Source: Propionibacteriaceae bacterium
GTDB lineage: Bacteria > Actinomycetota > Actinomycetes > Propionibacteriales > Propionibacteriaceae
NCBI GenBank assembly: GCA_031287505.1
Contig: JAITSW010000231.1
Span: 1 to 14,729, forward strand
Length of the DNA stretch: 14,729 nt
Direction: 5' to 3'
Both the position numbers and the translations under genes were made by a program. Numbering within the stretch: the first letter of the stretch is position 1; each line of letters starts with the position of its first letter. Below are positions 1 through 7,044 of this stretch, piece after piece. The notes below the pieces were generated by a model. That model was given only the letters and a program-made list of their open reading frames with translations, did not search any database and was not told where the DNA came from.

Positions 1-1
1 C

Positions 2-253
2 GGAGACGCCACCCTGCCGCTGATCGATGGCTTGAAGATCGGCCCAGTGTCGTCCATCACAGCCGCCTACATTGCCCAGCTTCTCACCATCGGGACAGCC
101 GACCGACTGCGGCAGACCGGGTGTCTGCCCCCCATGTTCATCTCGGCCAACGTCCCCGGCGGCGACGAGCACAATACGGCACTACAGCAGAAATTCGGAG
201 CGCGTATCTCCCCCTATGCCTACCTCGACAATGCTGCCGCCCAGAGTCAGTGA
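2..253 (+). CDS. SIS-domain sugar-phosphate binding/isomerase-type protein, C-terminal part
   Basis: The gene enters from the left edge with its reading frame starting at base 2, and only about 83 residues of the C-terminus are present. The visible part has the segment IGPVSSITAAYIAQLL, followed by PPMFISANVPGGDEHN and a short tail. I recognise this as the end of the SIS-domain 'sugar isomerase' family (PRK02947-like), whose members bind phosphosugars and often sit beside amino-sugar or oligosaccharide transporters. The internal TTG at 32 is not a credible start, because the frame is open to the edge and the family's SIS domain lies upstream. It is followed after 61 bases by the binding-protein gene, so it is probably the first visible gene of the same operon. 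The family assignment is fairly firm; the substrate is unknown. Confidence 0.72.
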   Translation, partial: GDATLPLIDGLKIGPVSSITAAYIAQLLTIGTADRLRQTGCLPPMFISANVPGGDEHNTALQQKFGARISPYAYLDNAAAQSQ

Positions 254-314
254 AGACTCACCAAAGACCCACCCCGATCCAATTAAGAACATGCCACTTT
301 ATGAAAGGAAAACC

Positions 315-1727
315 ATGATTCACCTTATATCTCGCCGCCGCATCGTCGCAGCGGCGATGGCCGGCACCCTAGCCCTCGCGCTGGTTGCCTGCGCACAACC
401 ATCGCCTCCGCCCAGTACTGCGTCCAGTGCATCCGCACCCGGCACCGACGCCAACAACCCGTTCGGAGTAGCCCCCGGGTCTAGCGTCGAGGTCTACGGC
501 TTCGACGGTGGCTTCGGAACCGAATGGCTCAGCTTCGCTGCTGCCGCCGCACAGAAGAATCTGTCCGATGTCACGTTCACTGTGACGCCCACGACCAAAC
601 TCATGACAGAGCTACAGCCGCGCTTCGTGGCGAAGAACCCGCCGGATGTCATCGACAACACTGGTGCCGATGCCATCCCATTTGCCTCGATTATTGACCA
701 GTTGGAGACTCTGGACGACTTGTGGGCAGCCACAAACTATGACGGTGACAAGATTTCCGACGCCGTGTTCGGGGGAGTCGACAAGGCCGGCACATCCGAT
801 GGTAAGTTCATCAGACTGAACTACGCTTTGACGGTGTTTGGACTGTTCCACTCCAAGACGCTATTCGAGGCCAACGGCTGGGAGGCCCCCAAGACGTGGG
901 ACGACCTGGCGACGCTCTGCACCGCAGCCAAGGCAAAGGACAAGTATCTCTTTACGTTCGGCAAGGAAGCCGTCAGCTACTACGGCTGGCTGGTACTGGA
1001 CTCCGCCATCAAACAGGGCGGCATCGGCGTCATGAACGACATCGCCAACCTGAAGCCCGGCGCCTGGTCTGCGCCAGCAGTCAAGGATGCCCTGACGAAG
1101 CTCGAAGCGCTCATTAAGGACGGCTGCATGGTTCCCGGCGGCTCGGGCACCCAGTTCACTCAGGCCCAGGCCCAGTTCTCACAAGAACAGAAGGCCCTGC
1201 TGTACCCGAGCGGTTCCTGGCTCGAATCCGAGATGAAGGATGCCACCGCTCCCGACTTCCAGATGACCATCACGCCATTCCCGTTGTTGGACCCGGCTAC
1301 CGCAGCCATGCCGTACGAAGCCATCCAAGCATCGGGCGCAGAGCCGCTGTCTGTCACGAAGGATGGTGCGAACCCGGCAGGTGGCAAGGAGTTCCTGCGG
1401 GCAGTGCTTTCGAAGGAGGCCGCGACCAACTTCTCGAAGACCACCGGTTCACTGTCGGTCGTCAAGACAGCCGAGATTCCGGCTGACGGGTGGGGATCGT
1501 CGCAACTCGCGTCGTCCATGAGTGCCATGTCCGCCGCTGGCTCCAACGTCTTCGCCTGGATCGGCGACACCTACTCCATCTACTACGGCATTCAGGATTC
1601 CGTGTTGTGGGCGTCGTTCTTGGACGGCTCCATCACCGCCGAGAAGTTCATTGCCGGTGAAGAGGAACTGTCCGCAGCCGCAGCAGCCGATACGTCCATC
1701 ACCAAGATGGTCTACGACTACTCCTGA
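315..1727 (+). CDS. NgcE-like sugar ABC transporter substrate-binding lipoprotein
   Basis: A 470-residue extracellular solute-binding protein of the CUT1 type. The N-terminus has SRRR, a hydrophobic stretch and the lipobox LVAC, with the lipidated Cys at residue 26, so the mature protein should be anchored outside the membrane. The double Arg may indicate Tat export. After a Ser/Pro/Ala-rich linker comes the binding domain, with segments I recognise from actinobacterial NgcE (GlcNAc/diacetylchitobiose binding): PPDVIDNTGADAIPF, LTVFGLFHSKTLFEANGWEAP, YPSGSWLESEMK and MPYEAIQASGAEPL. I chose ATG 315 because AAAGGA lies at a good distance upstream; the in-frame ATG at 291 would only add 8 residues ahead of the signal peptide. 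The next gene starts 1 base after the stop. The true ligand is inferred only as an oligosaccharide, possibly amino-sugar or acetylated. Confidence 0.88.
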   Translation: MIHLISRRRIVAAAMAGTLALALVACAQPSPPPSTASSASAPGTDANNPFGVAPGSSVEVYGFDGGFGTEWLSFAAAAAQKNLSDVTFTVTPTTKLMTELQPRFVAKNPPDVIDNTGADAIPFASIIDQLETLDDLWAATNYDGDKISDAVFGGVDKAGTSDGKFIRLNYALTVFGLFHSKTLFEANGWEAPKTWDDLATLCTAAKAKDKYLFTFGKEAVSYYGWLVLDSAIKQGGIGVMNDIANLKPGAWSAPAVKDALTKLEALIKDGCMVPGGSGTQFTQAQAQFSQEQKALLYPSGSWLESEMKDATAPDFQMTITPFPLLDPATAAMPYEAIQASGAEPLSVTKDGANPAGGKEFLRAVLSKEAATNFSKTTGSLSVVKTAEIPADGWGSSQLASSMSAMSAAGSNVFAWIGDTYSIYYGIQDSVLWASFLDGSITAEKFIAGEEELSAAAAADTSITKMVYDYS

Positions 1728-1728
1728 G

Positions 1729-2721
1729 ATGACAAAACCAACTGCGACGGTGTCGCCGGACAGCCCCCCAAAGGCCGTCCGGCGGCGCCGCCGCCTCACT
1801 TTCGACAAGGCCAGCTTCATGGCCGTGTTCGTGTTACTGCCGCTGGCGGTTTTCACCCTCTTCGAACTGGTTCCGTTGGTGCAGGCGCTCTACTACGCGC
1901 TCACCGACTGGGCCGGATACTCCCCAGACATGAACTTCGTCGGCCTGACCAACTTCGCCGCCATGTTCTCCGACCCGCTCTTTATGAAGTCGCTGCGGAA
2001 CTCGGTGATCCTCGCTGCAGTCGTCCCGACCATCACGCTGGTGTGCTCGTTCGTCATCGCCGCTGTGGTGACCACCGGCGGACCGTCCACCGGTCGCATC
2101 CAGGGACTCAAGGGTTCCGGCTTCTACCGGGTAGTTTCCTTCTTCCCCTACTGCGTCCCGGCCATCGTAATCGGCATCATCTGGTCCCAGATCTATGACC
2201 CACAGCGCGGCCTGCTCAACGGCCTGTTGAGCGCTCTCGGGTTCGACTTTCAAGGGTTCCCCTGGCTCGGCAAGGTCGACACAGCCATGCCCGCCTCAAT
2301 AATGGTGATCATCTGGGGATCGATCGGCTTCTACACTGTCCTGTTCGTAGCTGCCATCAAGGGCATCCCGGCGGAACTCTACGAGGCTGCCCGGATGGAC
2401 GGCGCCGGACGTTTCCGCAGCGCCATCTCCGTGACCCTGCCCAATATGCTCAGTTCGCTGCAAACCGGCTATATCTACCTCGGCCTGATGGCCATCGATG
2501 CCTTCATCTATATGGTCGCCCTGAACCCGCTCGGTGGCCCGGACTACTCAACCTGGACGATGACCCAGAACCTCTACAACACAGCCTTCTTCAAGGGGAA
2601 GTTCGGCTACTCCACCGCACAGGGGGTGGCCCTCGCAATCGTCACCCTGGCCTACGCGGGGATTATCGCTTTGATCTTCCGGCTCGCTCGGGGCCGCGAC
2701 GACGGGACTGATCGCGCATGA
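1729..2721 (+). CDS. Carbohydrate ABC transporter permease (CUT1, MalF/NgcF-like)
   Basis: A 330-residue inner-membrane permease. A basic N-terminal tail (VRRRRRLTF, about 18-25) precedes the first membrane helix, and about six hydrophobic segments follow. The cytoplasmic EAA loop that docks on the ATPase is at residues 219-238 (EAARMDGAGRFRSAISVTLP), with the usual G in the middle. Segments such as RVVSFFPYCVPAIVIGIIW are typical of sugar permeases. ATG 1729 directly follows the binding-protein stop; upstream codons in the same frame overlap the binding-protein gene and are not needed. It forms the translocation channel with the next gene product. No ATP-binding subunit is encoded in this window, so a shared ATPase such as MsiK elsewhere in the genome is likely. 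Confidence 0.9.
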   Translation: MTKPTATVSPDSPPKAVRRRRRLTFDKASFMAVFVLLPLAVFTLFELVPLVQALYYALTDWAGYSPDMNFVGLTNFAAMFSDPLFMKSLRNSVILAAVVPTITLVCSFVIAAVVTTGGPSTGRIQGLKGSGFYRVVSFFPYCVPAIVIGIIWSQIYDPQRGLLNGLLSALGFDFQGFPWLGKVDTAMPASIMVIIWGSIGFYTVLFVAAIKGIPAELYEAARMDGAGRFRSAISVTLPNMLSSLQTGYIYLGLMAIDAFIYMVALNPLGGPDYSTWTMTQNLYNTAFFKGKFGYSTAQGVALAIVTLAYAGIIALIFRLARGRDDGTDRA

Positions 2722-3611
2722 CTACTATTGCCACAACAGCGGCGCCAGCCACAATCGGGCGAAACCGATCACATCGCTCGACAACGGGCGACAAGGTTGT
2801 CGCAGGAGTCAGCCACACCCTGCTCAGCATCTGGACGATCACTGTCATCGTCCCCTTCGCGTGGACCCTGCTCTGCAGCTTCAAAACCACCTCGGAGATT
2901 TTTGCCTCACCATTCGGCCTGCCCGCGCAGTGGAACTTCGACAACTACGTGAAAGCGTGGAGCGATGTTGGCATTGGCAAATACTTCTTCAACACCGTGG
3001 TAGTTGTTGGCTGCGCCCTGGTGCTGGTCATGCTGCTCGGCGCAATGCTGGCATACGCGCTGGCGAGGTTCAAATTCCTCGGAAACCGGCTGATCTACAA
3101 CACCATGCTGGCCGCCATGACCTTCCCTGTCTTCCTGTCCATCGTCCCACTGTTCTTCGTCCTATCCGGCTTCGGCCTGCTGTCGACCAAACCTGGACTC
3201 ATCCTGGTATACGTGGCGTTCGCGTTGCCGTTCACCATGTTCTTCCTCTACTCCTTCTTCAGGCAACTGCCACAAGATGTCTACGAGGCAGCGAAAATCG
3301 ACGGTGCCGGTGAGTGGCGGGCCTTCTTCTCGGTGATGCTGCCGATGGCCTCCCCTGGTATGGCTTCCGTGGCGATCCTCAACTTCCTCGGCCTGTGGAA
3401 CCAGTTCCTGCTGCCGGTGGTGTTGAATGCCAACCCCGAGAACTACGTCCTGTCGCAGGCGATGTCGGTGTTCCAGTCCAAGGCGGGTTATTCAGTGGAC
3501 TTCGGCGCTCTGTTCGCCGCCGTTGTCATGACCGTTCTGCCCGTCTTCATCGTCTACATCGTGTTCCAACGCAAACTGGAAGGCTCCGTCTCTCAAGGCA
3601 CCTTCCGCTGA
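2718..3611 (+). CDS. Carbohydrate ABC transporter permease (CUT1, MalG/NgcG-like)
   Basis: A 297-residue second permease of the sugar importer. Its ATG overlaps the stop of the preceding permease in an ATGA arrangement, so the two are translationally coupled, as expected for a heterodimeric channel. The EAA motif lies at residues 190-209 (EAAKIDGAGEWRAFFSVMLP). Hydrophobic segments include WTITVIVPFAWTLLCSF near the N-terminus and VVMTVLPVFIVYIVFQRKL near the C-terminus. The ending, LEGSVSQGTFR, is close to the usual MalG-family C-terminus, so the gene appears intact. It acts in the cytoplasmic membrane; the substrate is set by the upstream lipoprotein. Confidence 0.9.
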   Translation: MTTIATTAAPATIGRNRSHRSTTGDKVVAGVSHTLLSIWTITVIVPFAWTLLCSFKTTSEIFASPFGLPAQWNFDNYVKAWSDVGIGKYFFNTVVVVGCALVLVMLLGAMLAYALARFKFLGNRLIYNTMLAAMTFPVFLSIVPLFFVLSGFGLLSTKPGLILVYVAFALPFTMFFLYSFFRQLPQDVYEAAKIDGAGEWRAFFSVMLPMASPGMASVAILNFLGLWNQFLLPVVLNANPENYVLSQAMSVFQSKAGYSVDFGALFAAVVMTVLPVFIVYIVFQRKLEGSVSQGTFR

Positions 3612-3655
3612 CTGGCGTGCCACACCTGGCCGCCCTCTGACCGAAAGAATCATCA

Positions 3656-4669
3656 ATGCCTCGTTTTGACCTGCCTCCCGCCGAGCTGCGCACCTACCGT
3701 CCTGAGGTCGCCGAGCCTGCCGACTTCGACGAGTTCTGGGCGATGACGCTGACCGATCACCGGCCAGACCCCGCTCCAGTGATCACCCCATTCGCAACGC
3801 CATTGCGATTGGTGGACGCCTTCGACGTCACTTTCGCCGGGTTCGACGGCCATCCGATCAAGGCGTGGCTGCTGCTTCCGAAGAATGTCTCGGAGCCGCT
3901 GCCTGGCGTGGTGGAATACCTCGGTTACGGCGGCGGACGCAGCGTGCCGGACGAAAGGCTTGCCTGGGTGAGTGCTGGCTACGCCTACTTGGTCATGGAT
4001 ACGCGGAGTCAGGGTGGCGAATGGTGGTCGGGCGGCGCGACCACCGACCCGGTTGGCTCGGGGCCAGCGGTCGCCGGTTGGATGACGCGCGGCATTGAGA
4101 GTCCCGAGACCTACTTCTACCGCCGGGTGTTCACTGACGCAGTACAGGCCGTCGAGGTACTACGCCGCCAGCCGCAGGTGAACCCGGAGCAGGTGGCGGT
4201 GACCGGCTGCAGCCAGGGCGGTGGCATCGCGATCGCGGCAGCGGGGCTGGTCAGCGGATTGGTCGGTGCGATTCCCGACATGCCCTTCCTGTGTCATTTC
4301 GAACGGGCTGTAGGCCTTACCGACCGCGAACCGTTCAACGAGGTGGTTCGCTACCTGTCGGCTCACCGAGGCGCTGAAGCTCAGGTGTTCAAAACGTTGT
4401 CATACTTCGACGGGGTGAACTTCGCAAAGCGGGCTACCGCGCCCGCGTATTTCTCGGTCGGACTCTTAGACCCGGTTTGCCCTCCGTCCACCATCTTCGC
4501 GGCGCGCAACCACTGGGGCGGACCCTCCGAGATTGTCGAATACCCGTTCAACGAACACGACGGCGGCGAGTGGTGGCGACGGGCCGACTGGCTGGCATCG
4601 CGGCTGTCCGCAGACTCCCCGACCTGGTCCGCAGACTCCTCGTCCCTATCCGCAAACTCCCTCTCCTGA
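3656..4669 (+). CDS. Acetyl esterase, AXE1 (acetylxylan esterase/cephalosporin-C deacetylase) family
   Basis: A 337-residue alpha/beta hydrolase of the AXE1 (carbohydrate esterase 7) family, which removes acetyl groups from xylo-oligosaccharides and related small esters. The nucleophile elbow is GCSQGGG with Ser186. The likely acid is Asp272 in LLDPVCPPS and the base His301 in NEHDGG, an order and spacing close to the characterised family triad. The oxyanion-side segment MDTRSQGGEWW (about 114-124) is also typical. No signal peptide is visible, so it should act in the cytoplasm on imported oligosaccharides, which fits its place 44 bases after the permease. Family members are about 320 residues. 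The excess here is a Ser/Ala/Asp tail (residues 318-337) encoded by a 21-base tandem repeat. Substrate choice (xylan, pectin or other acetylated sugar) is not shown by the sequence. Confidence 0.87.
   Translation: MPRFDLPPAELRTYRPEVAEPADFDEFWAMTLTDHRPDPAPVITPFATPLRLVDAFDVTFAGFDGHPIKAWLLLPKNVSEPLPGVVEYLGYGGGRSVPDERLAWVSAGYAYLVMDTRSQGGEWWSGGATTDPVGSGPAVAGWMTRGIESPETYFYRRVFTDAVQAVEVLRRQPQVNPEQVAVTGCSQGGGIAIAAAGLVSGLVGAIPDMPFLCHFERAVGLTDREPFNEVVRYLSAHRGAEAQVFKTLSYFDGVNFAKRATAPAYFSVGLLDPVCPPSTIFAARNHWGGPSEIVEYPFNEHDGGEWWRRADWLASRLSADSPTWSADSSSLSANSLS
4607..4669 (+). repeat. Three tandem 21-base repeats forming the esterase C-terminus
   Basis: Three consecutive 21-base units start at 4607, 4628 and 4649. 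Each begins TCCGCAGACTCC or TCCGCAAACTCC, and they diverge in their second halves. The unit length keeps the reading frame and encodes the heptads SADSPTW, SADSSSL and SANSLS plus stop, so the last unit contains the stop codon. This is direct sequence evidence for in-frame repeat expansion at the end of the gene. Copy number may vary between strains. Confidence 0.85.
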
Positions 4670-4714
4670 GCACCGCTCACTTTGGAAGTAAAGACACCTT
4701 GTTGACCGAGCCAC

Positions 4715-4755
4715 AAGTGCAATGTACCCGCTGGTCCTGGAGTGAAGTGCGAATG
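4715..4755 (+). promoter_or_regulatory. Candidate AraC-type operator (direct repeat) upstream of the methyltransferase operon
   Basis: AAGTGC-AATG at 4715-4724 is repeated as AAGTGC-G-AATG at 4745-4755. The repeat starts are 30 bases apart, about three helical turns, and the downstream copy ends 3 bases before a possible -35 element. AraC-family activators commonly bind same-orientation direct repeats just upstream of or overlapping the -35. The operon encodes a PocR-AraC regulator, so it is the obvious candidate to bind here. The repeat is seen in the sequence; its role is inferred. Confidence 0.4.
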
Positions 4756-4758
4756 GAG

Positions 4759-4788
4759 TTACCAACCGGTGTATGAGAGTTCTATGCA
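4759..4788 (+). promoter_or_regulatory. Possible promoter of the methyltransferase operon
   Basis: A weak sigma-70-like pair: TTACCA at 4759-4764 and TATGCA at 4783-4788 with an 18-base spacer. Both boxes deviate from consensus, as expected for an activator-dependent promoter, and the direct repeat sits immediately upstream. An alternative TTGACC at 4702-4707 has no convincing -10. The 179-base gap 4670-4848 otherwise holds nothing I can name, and I see no cobalamin riboswitch. Confidence 0.3.
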
Positions 4789-4857
4789 GAGCTGGGAGGC
4801 TCGGGAGATGATCGGTGATATCGGCGCGATGGTGCGCCCTAACGGAAAGTGAGTCCT

Positions 4858-6255
4858 GTGTCCAGGAGAAAAATAGATTCGGTAGCGTACCTGGATTCGG
4901 GCGCCTTGATCTTCGGTCATGCGCCGCATCCGGTGTCAACCAGAAGCGGTTTAGAAATTGGTGGCGGGTTGGTGTACCCGGACATCAATTTCACATTGCC
5001 TCCGATGTTGGTCACCGAAGACAGCCTTAGTGAGGTGATTGGCAACTATCGGGAAATCACCGAAGGGATTTGTCGCCGCGCGGCTGAACTGGGGGCGCCT
5101 GGGTTCGTGGCCGAGATTGAGACCCTGCCGCCGATGACTTTCCACCCCGAGTGGGGCGTGGAGGTCTGCCGCACAGTACTGGAGGTGATTGGCGAATACG
5201 AGGCGAAGGAAGGGATTCACGCCGCCGTTCGGATGACCCCGAACGATATCCGTGAGGGACGCGAGTTGGAACACATGTGGCACGGATCGCATTGGGACAA
5301 CATCATGGCGACTTTCGAGGGTGCCGCTGAGATCGGTGCGGAACTGCTGGCAATTGAGTCGGTCGGGGGCAAGGAAGTTCACGACGAGGCGGTGATGTAC
5401 TGCGATTTGCCGAAGTCTATCTTCGCGCTCAGCGTGCTGGGTGCGCTCGACATGGAGCGACTGTGGACGGCGATCTGCGAAATTGCCGACCGGACCGGCA
5501 CGATAGCTGCGGGCGATACCGCGTGCGGGTTCGCGAATACGGCGATGGTGCTGGCCGAGCGGAACTACATTCCGCGGGTATTCGCAGCGACAGTCCGGGT
5601 CGTGTCAGCAGTGCGGAGCCTGGTGGCGGTCGAGTGCGGCGCTAAAGGTCCGCACAAGGACTGTGGCTACGAGGGCATCTATGTGAAGGCGATGACCGGA
5701 ATCCCGATCTCTATGGAGGGACGGACAGCGGCCTGCGCGCACCTGTCACCCGTCGGCAACATCGCGGCATGCGCAGCCGACCTGTGGAGCAACGAGTCAA
5801 TCCAGAACATCAAGCTGCTGGCCGGGCCAGCACCAACAGTGTCGTTCGAGCAGTTGGCGTACGACTGTCGGCTGCTCAACACCGCCAGTGCGCGGAGCGC
5901 GGAGACAGCGCTGCTGCTACGTGACCTGCACGCAGACTCGGATTCCCGGCTGGACCCGCAGGCGTATGTGCTGCGTCCCGATGTGGCGGTCCAAATCTCC
6001 AAAGAACTGGTGCAGGTCGAAGGCGACTACGAGCGCGGCAAGCTGGCCGCGAAACTCGCCCTCGACGTAATGCGGCAGGCTCACCAAAGCGGTGAGTTGT
6101 TGCTCGATGAGCGGGAGGAGTCTTGGCTCGACAACTTGTCGTACGCGGCGGACGACCTGCCCGCCACCGCCGAGGAGCTCACCCAGGAAATGTCTGATTC
6201 GTGTGAGAACTATGACCCAATGAAATATGATCTGAAGAAGGTAGGAGGACGTTAA
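4858..6255 (+). CDS. mtaB: Methanol:corrinoid methyltransferase, MtaB-like
   Basis: About 465 residues, matching the full length of MtaB, the zinc enzyme that cleaves the C-O bond of methanol and moves the methyl group to Co(I) of the corrinoid protein MtaC. Counted from GTG 4849, the zinc ligands of the Methanosarcina enzyme (Glu164, Cys220, Cys269) have clear counterparts: Glu170 in AIESVGGKE, Cys226 in GDTACGFANTAM and Cys272 in GPHKDCGYEG. The segments GIPISMEGRTAACAH and DLWSNESIQ are also MtaB-like. The frame is open from GTG 4849, but I prefer GTG 4858 because GGAAAGTGAG at 4844-4853 then sits at normal ribosome-binding distance. There is no in-frame amber codon, unlike the pyrrolysine methylamine methyltransferases. 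Its stop overlaps the next gene's start. Methanol is the family substrate; a related methoxyl compound cannot be excluded. Confidence 0.9.
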   Translation: MSRRKIDSVAYLDSGALIFGHAPHPVSTRSGLEIGGGLVYPDINFTLPPMLVTEDSLSEVIGNYREITEGICRRAAELGAPGFVAEIETLPPMTFHPEWGVEVCRTVLEVIGEYEAKEGIHAAVRMTPNDIREGRELEHMWHGSHWDNIMATFEGAAEIGAELLAIESVGGKEVHDEAVMYCDLPKSIFALSVLGALDMERLWTAICEIADRTGTIAAGDTACGFANTAMVLAERNYIPRVFAATVRVVSAVRSLVAVECGAKGPHKDCGYEGIYVKAMTGIPISMEGRTAACAHLSPVGNIAACAADLWSNESIQNIKLLAGPAPTVSFEQLAYDCRLLNTASARSAETALLLRDLHADSDSRLDPQAYVLRPDVAVQISKELVQVEGDYERGKLAAKLALDVMRQAHQSGELLLDEREESWLDNLSYAADDLPATAEELTQEMSDSCENYDPMKYDLKKVGGR

Positions 6256-6893
6256 TGTCCATATTGGAAAACTTGTCGGAAGCGGTACAGAAAGGCCGCG
6301 CAAAGGATGTGTTGACGCTCATCGAGGAAGGACTTGCGGAGGGCTTGTCAGCTCAGCGGTTGCTTGATGAGGGGCTGCTGAAAGGCATGAGTCTGCTCGG
6401 CGTCCGGTTCAAGAACAACGAGGTGTTCGTCCCCGAAGTGTTGATCGCCGCCCGCGCATTGAATAAAGGCTCAGAGGCATTGAAGGCGCAGTTGATCGCC
6501 GACGGCGTTGAGGCCAAGGGCAAAGCTGTGATCGGCACCGTGAAGGGCGACCTGCACGACATCGGCAAGAACCTGGTCAAGATGATGCTGGAAGGCGCAG
6601 GCTTTGATGTTGTCGACCTTGGGGTGGACGTCCCCGACGAGAAGTTCGTAGCGGCTATTCAGGAACAGACCCCGGACGTCTTGTTGCTGTCAGCGTTGCT
6701 GACGACCACGATGGGCCAACTGGGGGCTGTGATCGACGCGATCAAGGCAGCCGGACTGCGCGAACAGGTCAAGATTATGGTCGGTGGAGCACCGATCACT
6801 CATGGATTCGCTACCGAAATCGGAGCGGACGGCTACTCACCTGACGCCGCCTCCGCAGCCGAACTCGCCACCAGCCTGCTTGTAGCGGCCTGA
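6255..6893 (+). CDS. mtaC: Methanol-type corrinoid protein, MtaC-like
   Basis: A 212-residue cobalamin-binding protein that carries the methyl group between the two methyltransferases. Residues 1-85 form the four-helix cap domain, with typical GMSLLGVRFKNNEVFVPEVL. The Rossmann B12 domain follows, with the base-off signature D99-L-H101-D-I-G104, so His101 should be the lower cobalt ligand. SALLTTTM (146-153) and VGGAPIT (176-182) are the other loops that hold the corrinoid tail. GGAGG lies just ahead of the ATG, and TAATG couples it to the mtaB stop. The 1:1 pairing with MtaB and the family match make this assignment firm. Confidence 0.92.
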   Translation: MSILENLSEAVQKGRAKDVLTLIEEGLAEGLSAQRLLDEGLLKGMSLLGVRFKNNEVFVPEVLIAARALNKGSEALKAQLIADGVEAKGKAVIGTVKGDLHDIGKNLVKMMLEGAGFDVVDLGVDVPDEKFVAAIQEQTPDVLLLSALLTTTMGQLGAVIDAIKAAGLREQVKIMVGGAPITHGFATEIGADGYSPDAASAAELATSLLVAA

Positions 6894-6907
6894 GACCGGA
6901 CCACTGG

Positions 6908-7030
6908 ATGCCTCGCGAGATGGACACCGCAGACAGCGCAGCTTTGACCGGCCATGACGAGGGTCAACGCCGTCGCTGGATCGCCGAGTTGGCGCTGCTG
7001 ATCACCAGTGACCCGCGAGGCCTCGGATAG
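6908..7030 (+). CDS. Possible 40-residue small protein between mtaC and the second methyltransferase
   Basis: The 151-base gap after mtaC is almost filled by an open frame of 40 codons, from ATG 6908 to TAG 7028-7030, ending 1 base before the AAAGGAG ribosome site of the next gene. The product starts MPREMDTADS and has a basic/hydrophobic middle (GQRRRWIAELALLI, 19-32). I recognise no family, and the ribosome site ahead of it is weak. The gap is unusual in an otherwise tightly packed operon, which is the main reason to list it. It may be a non-coding spacer. Confidence 0.25.
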   Translation: MPREMDTADSAALTGHDEGQRRRWIAELALLITSDPRGLG

Positions 7031-7044
7031 TAAAGGAGCTTGAT

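Noticed and set aside
4670..4857. Cobalamin riboswitch upstream of the corrinoid operon
   Set aside because: Looked for the conserved B12-box and the multi-stem core expected for a corrinoid-linked operon; none is visible and the space is short.
4858..6255. Pyrrolysine-type methylamine methyltransferase (in-frame amber)
   Set aside because: The frame has no internal TAG and the zinc-ligand segments are those of MtaB.
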